From Clostridiales bacterium (GTDB taxonomy: Bacteria; Bacillota; Peptococcia; Peptococcales; Peptococcaceae), in NCBI GenBank assembly GCA_003343815.1, contig QAKL01000080.1, positions 1 through 7,868 of the forward strand: a stretch of DNA of 7,868 nt. Direction: 5' to 3'. Under the pieces are notes generated by a model. The model was not told where the DNA came from. It did no database searches and saw only the letters and a list, made by a program, of their open reading frames with translations. This document shows positions 1 to 6,255 of this stretch, one piece after another. Every line of letters begins with the position of its first letter. Position 1 is the first letter of the stretch. Position numbers and translations under genes: made by a program.

Positions 1-422
1 ATATCGGCTCCTATGGCTTCTTCGATTTCCATTACCCTCTCCGGGGAGAACAAATGCTTGGAACCGTCCAAATGCGAACGGAACGTCACGCCTTCTTCTT
101 TGATTTTGCGCAATTCTCCTAAACTAAAGACCTGAAAACCGCCGCTGTCCGTCAAAATAGGTCTGTCCCAATTCATAAATTTATGCAGTCCACCTGCCTC
201 TTTAATGAGCTCATGCCCCGGACGCAAGTACAAATGATAAGTATTGCCTAAAATAATCTGAGCATTATTTTCTTTTAATTCATCGGGAGTCATCGTTTTG
301 ACCGTCGCCTGCGTGCCTACCGGCATAAATACTGGCGTTTCGATTACTCCGTGGGGAGTATGAAATCTGCCTGCACGCGCTTTGGTATGCGGACACTCCT
401 TAATTACCTCAAACTCGAACAT
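1..422 (-). CDS. tgt: Queuine tRNA-ribosyltransferase, N-terminal part (runs off left edge)
   Basis: Tgt exchanges the guanine at the wobble position of tRNAs with GUN anticodons for preQ1, a step of queuosine synthesis in the cytoplasm. Reading from the ATG at 422-420 gives 140 complete codons that match the start of the family's TIM barrel. Visible marks are TPVFMPVGTQATVK (residues 29-42), LGNTYHLYLRPG (58-69) and TDSGGFQVFS (91-100). Asp92 in the last motif matches the active-site aspartate next to the base pocket (Asp102 in the Zymomonas enzyme). The catalytic nucleophile and the zinc site lie in the C-terminal part, outside the window. The start is supported by GGAGG at 433-429, 6 nt upstream. 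The gene is the first of its transcript: queA, often just upstream of tgt, is not there, and a divergent promoter region follows instead. Family assignment is very secure. Confidence 0.96.
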   Translation of the reverse strand, partial: MFEFEVIKECPHTKARAGRFHTPHGVIETPVFMPVGTQATVKTMTPDELKENNAQIILGNTYHLYLRPGHELIKEAGGLHKFMNWDRPILTDSGGFQVFSLGELRKIKEEGVTFRSHLDGSKHLFSPERVMEIEEAIGAD

Positions 423-458
423 CCTCTTCCTCCAATTATCAATTTTGAGCTAAATTAT

Positions 459-487
459 ATTATAACAAAATCCTCTCCCGCTTGCAA
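459..487 (-). promoter_or_regulatory. Sigma-A type promoter for tgt
   Basis: On the minus strand, TTGCAA (487-482) and TATAAT (464-459) are separated by exactly 17 nt, a nearly perfect housekeeping promoter. Transcription would begin near position 452 and give a leader of about 30 nt that carries the tgt ribosome binding site. A second overlapping TATAAT (459-454) is possible but would need a 22-nt spacer. Called by pattern only. Confidence 0.7.
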
Positions 488-578
488 CAAATAATTAAAT
501 TTTTCCGAAAAACAGGTAAATAATTTTTTGGAATATGTATATTTTCATCATTAATTTAAACTAATTTTGCCATATCTC

Positions 579-607
579 TTGCCAAAGAGGTCTATTATTT
601 TTATAAT
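579..607 (+). promoter_or_regulatory. Sigma-A type promoter for udp
   Basis: TTGCCA (579-584) and a perfect TATAAT (602-607) are separated by 17 nt. The predicted start of transcription near 614 leaves a short leader of about 25 nt before udp. A second TTGCCA occurs 12 bp upstream (567-572), at a spacing unsuitable for a -35 box. It could be chance or part of a regulator site. The leader has no room for a riboswitch or attenuator. Confidence 0.72.
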
Positions 608-625
608 AAGCTTATAAATAATTCC

Positions 626-633
626 TAAGGAGG
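626..633 (+). promoter_or_regulatory. Ribosome binding site of udp
   Basis: TAAGGAGG lies 6 nt before the ATG at 640. It is a full match to the anti-Shine-Dalgarno sequence and fixes the udp start. Confidence 0.85.
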
Positions 634-639
634 ACACTC

Positions 640-1407
640 ATGCAAAATAATGATTTGCAGTTTCATCTAAAAGCTCGCGCAGGCGATGTCGGTCGCTACT
701 GCCTTTTGCCTGGAGATCCGGCGCGCTGCGCCAAAATAGCCCAATATTTTGATAATGCCAAGCTAATCAGCCAAAACCGCGAATTTACGATTTATACCGG
801 CACCCTTTCGGGAGAAAAAGTAAGCGCCGTCTCCACCGGTATCGGCGGTCCCTCTGCCGCGATCTGCGTCGAAGAATTAGTCAATATCGGCGCCGATACC
901 TTAATCCGCGTCGGCACCTCAGGCGGTATTGATTTAAAAGTGTCCGCAGGCGATCTCGTCATCGCCCAATCAGCTGTCCGCCAAGACGGCACTTCGTTAG
1001 AATATGCGCCTATAGAATACCCGGCGACGGCAGACTTTAATGTTACTTTAGCCTTAAAAAAAGCCGCCGATAGTCTGAAATTTTCCTATCATATCGGAGT
1101 TGTGCAGGCGAAAGACTCCTTTTACGGGCAGCACAGCCCCCAAAGTATGCCCACCTCACCTAAACTTTTGACTCAATGGGAGGCGTACAAAAAATTAGGT
1201 GTCTTAGCCAGCGAAATGGAGTCTGCCGCTATTTTCACCGTAGCCGCCGTGCGCCGTATCCGCGCCGGTGCCGTCTTTGCCACACTGTGGAACCAAGAAC
1301 GTGAAGCGGCAGGATTAGACCAAGATGAAAATTTCGATACCACCTCCGCTATCCGCTGTGCTGTTGAAGCCGTTAAAATTTTAATTGCGCAGGATAAATC
1401 GCGCTAA
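640..1407 (+). CDS. udp: Uridine phosphorylase (nucleoside phosphorylase family 1)
   Basis: The 255-residue product is of the usual length for hexameric uridine phosphorylases, which split uridine with phosphate into uracil and ribose 1-phosphate for pyrimidine salvage in the cytoplasm. Landmarks are GDPAR (25-29, phosphate-binding Arg29), NREFT (46-50, Arg47 contributed to the neighbouring subunit's phosphate site), TGIGGPS (66-72), RVGTSGG (90-96, phosphate-binding Arg90), the VRQDG...YAP region (113-124) and SEMESA (191-196, ribose-binding Glu). The base-binding segment reads KDSFYGQHSP (158-167). The glutamine that contacts uracil is kept (Gln164), but the arginine of E. coli Udp two residues further on (Arg168) is replaced by Ser166, so base preference may differ from E. 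coli. The gene stands alone with its own promoter and terminator. A related purine or broad-specificity phosphorylase is a less likely alternative. Confidence 0.9.
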   Translation: MQNNDLQFHLKARAGDVGRYCLLPGDPARCAKIAQYFDNAKLISQNREFTIYTGTLSGEKVSAVSTGIGGPSAAICVEELVNIGADTLIRVGTSGGIDLKVSAGDLVIAQSAVRQDGTSLEYAPIEYPATADFNVTLALKKAADSLKFSYHIGVVQAKDSFYGQHSPQSMPTSPKLLTQWEAYKKLGVLASEMESAAIFTVAAVRRIRAGAVFATLWNQEREAAGLDQDENFDTTSAIRCAVEAVKILIAQDKSR

Positions 1408-1414
1408 ACGTGAA

Positions 1415-1440
1415 AAACTCTCGAGATTTCCCGAGAGTTT
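1415..1440. terminator. Bidirectional Rho-independent terminator between udp and pta
   Basis: A 9-bp perfect stem, AAACTCTCG (1415-1423) pairing with CGAGAGTTT (1432-1440), encloses an 8-nt loop. On the plus strand it starts 7 nt after the udp stop and is followed by a T-rich tail (GTTTATTTTTATT). On the minus strand it begins 4 nt after the pta stop codon and its stem runs into a TTTTT tract (1417-1413). One hairpin therefore serves both converging transcripts and closes the citrate operon. Confidence 0.85.
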
Positions 1441-1444
1441 ATTT

Positions 1445-2437
1445 TTATTCGCCTTGTAAAGCAGTCACGGCAAAAATATCGACGATATCCTGTACCGAGC
1501 AGCCGCGGGATAAATCATTGACCGGCTTGGTCAAACCCTGCAAAATCGGCCCGATCGCCGTCGCATGACCGAAACGCTGCGCCATTTTGTAGCAAAGATT
1601 GCCCGAGTTTAAATCGGGAAAAATTAATACATTAGCTTTGCCCTCAAGCGGCGAATCAGGGCATTTTTTCGCGCTGACCGCAGGAACTACCGCCGCGTCT
1701 AACTGCATTTCGCCGTCAATTAATAAATCAGGCGCTTTTTCTTTCGCTAAAGCTAACGCCGCATTCATCTTGTCAATACTCTCGTGCTTTGCGCTGCCTT
1801 TAGTCGAAAAGGACATCATCGCTACTCTCGGCTCGCCGCCGATTAATAAACGTTTACTTTCTGCACAGGATACAGCGATGTCCGCTAATTGCTCGCTGTC
1901 GGGAGCGGGGATAACCGCACAGTCGCCGAAAATAAACGCGCCGTCATCGCCGTAATTTTTATCAGGCAAATCAATCAAAAAGCAGCCTGAGACGTTTTTC
2001 ATTCCCGGTTTGGTTTTAACCACCTGGATAGCCGCACGCAAAACATTGCTCGTCGCGTTTTCCGCTCCGGCAACCATACCGTCAGCCTCGCCCAAACGAA
2101 GCATCAGCGCCCCGAAATAAAGCGGATTTTGCGCCAATTCCCGCGCCTCCTCCATGCTCATGCCTTTTTTCTTGCGCAGTTCAAAAAGCTCTGCCGCATA
2201 TTTGTCTGTCGCACCCAAAGCATTATCCACGATTTTGATTTGACTTACGTCCAAATCGTTTGCCGCGGCTAAAGCTTTAATCTCGTCCTCTTTGCCGATT
2301 AAAATCGGGGTGATCAAGCCTTCGTTTAAAGCCTGCACCGCCGCCTTCAAAGTGCGGGGCTCGTTACCCTCAGGCAAAACTATCGTTTTGTGCAAAGCTT
2401 TGGCTTTTTCATGCAAATTGTCCATTACGCTCATCAT
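1445..2437 (-). CDS. pta: Phosphate acetyltransferase
   Basis: The enzyme interconverts acetyl-CoA + phosphate and acetyl phosphate + CoA in the cytoplasm. The product of about 330 residues is the short, single-domain PTA_PTB form. Landmarks are LPEGNEPRTL (21-30), LRKKKG with Arg88, ADGMVAGAENATS (118-130), FGDCAVIPAPDSEQLADIA (170-188), SFSTKGSAKHES (209-220), FPDLNSGNLCYKMAQR (273-288) and LSRGCSVQD (309-317). Ser310, Arg311 and Asp317 match active-site residues of the Methanosarcina enzyme. The segment GAENATSNVLRAA differs somewhat from the more common GAxHST..TVRPA form, so use of propionyl-CoA cannot be excluded. The start was placed at the ATG 2437-2435. A GGAGG lies 5 nt upstream of it and 8 nt upstream of the next in-frame ATG (2434), which is equally plausible. 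It is the last gene of the operon, 15 nt after the ABC ATPase. Confidence 0.93.
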   Translation of the reverse strand: MMSVMDNLHEKAKALHKTIVLPEGNEPRTLKAAVQALNEGLITPILIGKEDEIKALAAANDLDVSQIKIVDNALGATDKYAAELFELRKKKGMSMEEARELAQNPLYFGALMLRLGEADGMVAGAENATSNVLRAAIQVVKTKPGMKNVSGCFLIDLPDKNYGDDGAFIFGDCAVIPAPDSEQLADIAVSCAESKRLLIGGEPRVAMMSFSTKGSAKHESIDKMNAALALAKEKAPDLLIDGEMQLDAAVVPAVSAKKCPDSPLEGKANVLIFPDLNSGNLCYKMAQRFGHATAIGPILQGLTKPVNDLSRGCSVQDIVDIFAVTALQGE

Positions 2438-2442
2438 GATCG

Positions 2443-2447
2443 CCTCC
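2443..2447 (-). promoter_or_regulatory. Ribosome binding site of pta (decides start)
   Basis: GGAGG on the minus strand sits between the ABC ATPase stop (2455-2453) and the paired ATGs at 2437 and 2434. The in-frame TTG at 2449-2447 overlaps this site and so cannot be the start it serves. Confidence 0.75.
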
Positions 2448-2452
2448 AAAAT

Positions 2453-3169
2453 TTATTTTTCCAAAATATTTAATAACGCTTTCTTGAGTGTTATCATTTT
2501 CTCTGCCGTTAAGTCGCGAGGATAATCCTCGTCTATCTGAAACTCCTCCGCTTTTTCGCCTTTTTTCAAAACCACGATTTTTTTCGCCATTAAAAGCGCC
2601 TCGTCCAAATCATGAGTGATAAAAACCACACCCAGATTTTGCTCGCGAGAAAGGCGAATTGTTTCTTTTTCGAGCTCCGCGCGCGTGAAATAATCAAGCG
2701 CCGCAAACGGCTCGTCCATCAGCAAAAGCTCCGGCTCATAGCTTAACGCCCGCGCAATCGCTACCCTCGCCGACATACCACCTGATAATTCGTCGGGATA
2801 AGTATGCGCATAGTCTGCCAATCCTACTTGCGCAAGCCATTTTAAACCCAAACTTTCCTCATGCTTTTCTTGGTGAATCAGCACATTACCCAGCACATCG
2901 CGCCACGGAAGCAAGCGCGGCTCCTGAAAAACCATGCCTATTTTCGGATAAATTTTCGTGCCTTTTTCATCAAAAAAATCTATCTCGCCTGCGTCCATAT
3001 CTTCCAGATCAGCCAAAAGCCGCAAAAGAGTCGTCTTGCCGCAGCCTGATTTTCCTAAAAAAACGGTGATTTCGTCCGTTTGAAACTCGAGCGAAAAATT
3101 ATCAAAAATTACATTTTCTCCGCTCTCAAACGGGTAAATTTTCGTCAAATTTTTAATCACGCAGCTCAT
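2453..3169 (-). CDS. Orphan ABC transporter ATPase, nitrate/sulfonate/taurine (SsuB/TauB) type
   Basis: The 238-residue protein is a complete, apparently active ABC nucleotide-binding subunit. It has Walker A GKSGCGKT (39-46), the Q-loop in MVFQEPRLLPWRDV (79-92, Gln82), signature LSGGM (128-132), Walker B ELLLMDEP (147-154), the D-loop ALD (157-159) and the H-loop His186 in FITHD. The LLPWRDV stretch after the Q-loop is typical of ATPases importing nitrate, alkanesulfonates, taurine or related small organic molecules. Such ATPases work at the inner face of the membrane with a permease and a substrate-binding protein, and neither is encoded nearby. Its ATG overlaps the isocitrate dehydrogenase stop (ATGA, 4 nt), a sign of translational coupling, and the ribosome binding site AAGGTGAG lies in the end of that gene. 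It may energise a permease encoded elsewhere, perhaps for a carboxylate, or have a non-transport role. The substrate cannot be told from the sequence. Confidence 0.88.
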   Translation of the reverse strand: MSCVIKNLTKIYPFESGENVIFDNFSLEFQTDEITVFLGKSGCGKTTLLRLLADLEDMDAGEIDFFDEKGTKIYPKIGMVFQEPRLLPWRDVLGNVLIHQEKHEESLGLKWLAQVGLADYAHTYPDELSGGMSARVAIARALSYEPELLLMDEPFAALDYFTRAELEKETIRLSREQNLGVVFITHDLDEALLMAKKIVVLKKGEKAEEFQIDEDYPRDLTAEKMITLKKALLNILEK

Positions 3170-4329
3170 TTGCTCACCTTAAGCGCGTTCAGCGTTTCAA
3201 TGACATAATCGGCAAACTCCGCGCATTTCGCGCCTTCCTTGGTGCCGTCTGCGGTGATTTTCTGCTCAGATTCGCTGCAAATATGGAGCGCCTCGCCCAA
3301 AAACTCAGCTTTTTTTGTTAATCCGATATGGCGCAGCAGCATTTCAGCCGCTTTAAAAATACTTGCCGGGTTTGCATACTCACCCAATCCCTCTTCGATT
3401 AAGCGCGGCGCGCTACCGTGAATCGCCTCAAACATCGCATACTTATCGCCGATATTGGCGCTTCCGGCGGTACCGACACCGCCTTGGATCTGCGCCGCCT
3501 CGTCGGTGATAATATCGCCGTAAAGATTAGGCAAAAGGAACACTTGAAAATCGGCGCGAATCGCTTCATTAATCAAATTGGCGCTCATGATGTCGATATA
3601 CCACTCATCAGCAGTAATTTCCGGATAATCTTTAGCCACCTCGTGACAAATTGCTGAGAATTTGCCGTCGGTTTTTTTCATAATATTCGCCTTAGTCACA
3701 ATCGCAACTTTAGTTTTACCGTTCGCTTTGGCGTATTCAAAAGCCGCCTTAGCAATACGGCGCGTGCCTGCATCGGTCGTCACTTTGAAATCCATCGCCA
3801 GATGCGGCATTTCCACACCTTGCGAGCCTAAGACATACTCGCCCTCGGTATTTTCGCGGTAAAATACCCAATCGATCCCCTCCTCAGGCACGCTGATCGG
3901 GCGGACATTAGCATACAAATCCAGCTCGCGGCGCAGCGTTACATTGGCGCTTTCCATCGTGCCGCCTTTAGGCGTAGTGGTCGGACCTTTGAGTAACACG
4001 TCGCAGCTTTTGATCGCCGTTAAAATATCCTCAGGCACCGACTGCCCCGTAGCTAAGCGATTCTCGATTGTTAAACCGTCTATTTCTTTCAGCACGATTT
4101 TGCCTGCCGCTATTTCCTCTGCCAGTAAATCCTCTAATAAACGCTCCGCCTCCTTAACGATGACAGGCCCTATGCCGTCGCCACCCACGATACCTACTGT
4201 AATTACGCCTTTTTTCGTATAATCCACAGCTTGAGGCGCGTTCGCCAGTTTCTCGGCGCGGGCGATCTGCGCTCGCAGTAATTCCTCGAAATGCGTGCAA
4301 GCTGCAGTAATATATTTCTCGTCCATCAT
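3166..4329 (-). CDS. icd: Isocitrate dehydrogenase, NAD(P)-dependent (isocitrate/isopropylmalate dehydrogenase family)
   Basis: The enzyme oxidatively decarboxylates isocitrate to 2-oxoglutarate. Of 387 residues, about 40 form an N-terminal, probably helical lead before the core. The core shows VGGDGIGP (48-55), the substrate loop with Ser127, Asn129, Arg133 and Arg143, RENTEGEY (158-165; Arg158, Tyr165), Lys213 in TKANIMKKTDG, and metal-binding Asp272 and Asp276 in GDIITD. These match the E. coli residues Ser113, Asn115, Arg119, Arg129, Arg153, Tyr160, Lys230, Asp307 and Asp311, favouring isocitrate over isopropylmalate or homoisocitrate. The cofactor site reads HGSAPRLIEEGLGEYANP (304-321): Arg309-Leu310 replaces both the Lys-Tyr of NADP enzymes and the Asp-Ile of NAD enzymes, so the cofactor is uncertain. 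The first ATG overlaps the aconitase stop by one base (TAATG). The next codon, ATG at 4326, is 7 nt from the ribosome binding site AAGGGGG and may be the true start. Confidence 0.9.
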   Translation of the reverse strand: MMDEKYITAACTHFEELLRAQIARAEKLANAPQAVDYTKKGVITVGIVGGDGIGPVIVKEAERLLEDLLAEEIAAGKIVLKEIDGLTIENRLATGQSVPEDILTAIKSCDVLLKGPTTTPKGGTMESANVTLRRELDLYANVRPISVPEEGIDWVFYRENTEGEYVLGSQGVEMPHLAMDFKVTTDAGTRRIAKAAFEYAKANGKTKVAIVTKANIMKKTDGKFSAICHEVAKDYPEITADEWYIDIMSANLINEAIRADFQVFLLPNLYGDIITDEAAQIQGGVGTAGSANIGDKYAMFEAIHGSAPRLIEEGLGEYANPASIFKAAEMLLRHIGLTKKAEFLGEALHICSESEQKITADGTKEGAKCAEFADYVIETLNALKVSK

Positions 4330-6254
4330 TACACCCCCTTGGTAAAGGCCAGCATACTGCCGGCTTTTAAAATATTCTGCTGACGCGCGGTAAATTTGCC
4401 GTTTACGACATATTTTTTGCCGTTCGTCTTGTCATAAAGCGTAAAAGTGCCGCTTGCCAAACCTGCAAAAATATCGCTTAATACTAACTCGTCATCTTGA
4501 TTTAATTCATCATAATCGCTTTCTTGCACAAATGTCAAGGGTAAAATTCCTGCGTTAATCAGGTTTGCCGTATGGATACGGGCGAAACTTTTGGCGATGA
4601 CTGCCTTAACTCCCAGATACATAGGCACTAATGCCGCATGCTCGCGCGAGGATCCCTGCCCGTAATTGCTGCCGCCGATAATAATTGTCGCTTTATTTTC
4701 TTTCGCTCTTTCAGGAAATTTTTCATCGCAAACGGTAAAGCAAAATTCCGACATTTTCGGGATATTGGAGCGATATGGCAGGATTTTGGCACCTGCCGGC
4801 ATGATGTGGTCGGTGGTAATATTATCCCCAACTTTTAAGGTTAATTTCGCATTAATTTCATCTTTTAAAGGCACGGTTTGCGGGAATGGCTTAATATTCG
4901 GCCCATAGAGGACTTCCGCTTTTTCAGCCGCCTCACCCTCTAAAGGCATGATGACCGCGCTGTCGTCAATTTTAAATTTAGCTGGCAAAGTAATCTCGGG
5001 ATAATCTCCCAAAGTTCTCGGATCGGTGATATAGCCTGTAAGCGCGCTGGCTGCCGCCAATTCCGGCGAAACTAAGTAAACTTGGGCGTCTTTCGTGCCG
5101 CTGCGGCCTAAAAAATTACGGTTAAAGGTGCGTAAGGACACTCCGGCAGAATTAGGCGAAAAGCCCATGCCGATACATGGTCCGCAAGCGCACTCCAGCA
5201 CGCGCGCACCTGAGGCTAAAATATCGCTCAATGCTCCGCACTCAGCTAACATCGTCATCACCTGCTTTGAGCCGCAGGAAATCGACAAACTGACCGAGGG
5301 GGCGATATTTTTACCTTTCAAAATTGCCGCTACTTTGAGCATATCCTGCAAGGAAGAATTGGTGCAGGAGCCGATACATACCTGATCGACTTTGACCTCT
5401 GCTAAATCTTTGGCTTTCACGATATTATCAGGAGAGTGGGGTGCCGCCAGCATCGGCTCTAACTCACTTAAATTAATCTCGATAATTTTATCATATATTG
5501 CGTCCTCGTCGCTTTTTAGCTCGATATAGTCCGCCTCACGCCCCTGCGCTTTCAAAAATTCGCGGGTGATTTCATCTGAGGGGAATATCGAGGTCGTAGC
5601 CCCTAATTCTGTACCCATATTGGTGATCGTCGCTCTCTCCGGCACGCTCAAGGTTTTTACACCCTCGCCGCCCCACTCGATGATAGCACCAACGCCGCCT
5701 TTAACCGATAAAATGCGCAATATTTCCAAACTCACGTCTTTGGCGCTGACCCATGGGCGCAAATGGCCTGTCAAATTAACCTTATACATTTTCGGCATAG
5801 TAATATAGTATAATCCGCCGCCCATTGCGACCGCGACATCCATACCGCCTGCGCCCATCGCCAGCATCCCGATACCGCCTCCGGTCGGCGTATGTGAGTC
5901 CGAGCCGATCAATGTTTTGCCCGGCTTGCCGAAGCGCTCCAAATGCACCTGGTGGCAAATACCATTACCAGGGCGCGAAAATCGGATACCGTATTTCGCC
6001 GCAGCCGACTGGATAAAGCGGTGATCGTCGGCATTTTCAAAGCCCGACTGCAAAGTATTATGATCGATATAGGCTACCGATAATTCGGTTTTCACCCGCG
6101 GGATGCCGATCGCCTCAAATTCCAAATAAGCCATCGTCCCTGTGGCATCCTGCGTCAATGTCTGATCTATTTTTAAGCCGATTTCCGTCCCGGGAATCAT
6201 CTCTCCCTCAAGTAAATGTTCTTTAATTATCTTTTGTGCAATAGTTAATCCCAT
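4329..6254 (-). CDS. acn: Aconitate hydratase (compact, about 640-residue type)
   Basis: Aconitase isomerises citrate to isocitrate through cis-aconitate with a [4Fe-4S] cluster. The 641-residue form is the short type, lacking extra segments of the roughly 900-residue AcnA. Landmarks are SDSHTPTGGG (118-127), cluster cysteine 297 in IGSCTNSS, cysteines 357 and 360 in ECACGPC, FNRNFLGR (377-384; Arg379 and Arg384 match substrate-binding arginines of mitochondrial aconitase), and a C-terminal swivel domain with TTDHIMPAG (480-488) and NYGQGSSREHAAL (530-542; Ser535 catalytic base, Arg537). NYGxGSSREHAA is the aconitase form rather than the isopropylmalate isomerase form. The start is the ATG at 6254, one nucleotide after the gntR stop, with GGGAG (6269-6265) inside the end of gntR. 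The frame stays open 44 codons further up, but that stretch lies in gntR and looks non-family. It is likely co-translated with its neighbours, and homoaconitase is the less likely alternative. Confidence 0.94.
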   Translation of the reverse strand: MGLTIAQKIIKEHLLEGEMIPGTEIGLKIDQTLTQDATGTMAYLEFEAIGIPRVKTELSVAYIDHNTLQSGFENADDHRFIQSAAAKYGIRFSRPGNGICHQVHLERFGKPGKTLIGSDSHTPTGGGIGMLAMGAGGMDVAVAMGGGLYYITMPKMYKVNLTGHLRPWVSAKDVSLEILRILSVKGGVGAIIEWGGEGVKTLSVPERATITNMGTELGATTSIFPSDEITREFLKAQGREADYIELKSDEDAIYDKIIEINLSELEPMLAAPHSPDNIVKAKDLAEVKVDQVCIGSCTNSSLQDMLKVAAILKGKNIAPSVSLSISCGSKQVMTMLAECGALSDILASGARVLECACGPCIGMGFSPNSAGVSLRTFNRNFLGRSGTKDAQVYLVSPELAAASALTGYITDPRTLGDYPEITLPAKFKIDDSAVIMPLEGEAAEKAEVLYGPNIKPFPQTVPLKDEINAKLTLKVGDNITTDHIMPAGAKILPYRSNIPKMSEFCFTVCDEKFPERAKENKATIIIGGSNYGQGSSREHAALVPMYLGVKAVIAKSFARIHTANLINAGILPLTFVQESDYDELNQDDELVLSDIFAGLASGTFTLYDKTNGKKYVVNGKFTARQQNILKAGSMLAFTKGV

Positions 6255-6255
6255 T

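Larger units (their letters stand above)
423..639. other. Divergent AT-rich intergenic region
   Basis: This 217-bp spacer separates the outward-facing tgt and udp genes. Apart from the two promoters and ribosome binding sites, it holds two small AT-rich inverted repeats: TTTTTC-C-GAAAAA (500-512), just upstream of the tgt -35 box, and AATAT-GT-ATATT (532-543), upstream of the udp promoter. Either could be a regulator site, but both are within what AT-rich DNA gives by chance. I see no small ORF or structured RNA. Confidence 0.6.

Noticed and set aside
500..543. Two short AT-rich inverted repeats in the divergent spacer as operators
   Set aside because: Arms are only 5-6 bp of almost pure A/T in AT-rich DNA, so they are expected by chance; they are noted in the spacer entry but not called as sites.
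1599..1955. Open frame of 118 codons on the plus strand opposite pta
   Set aside because: It is a shadow of pta, with no ribosome binding site and no recognisable domain. The same applies to the other antisense frames over the ATPase, icd, acn and citrate synthase genes.
2438..2449. TTG start for pta four codons upstream of the ATG
   Set aside because: The TTG overlaps the GGAGG that serves the downstream ATGs, and the extra residues are not part of the family.
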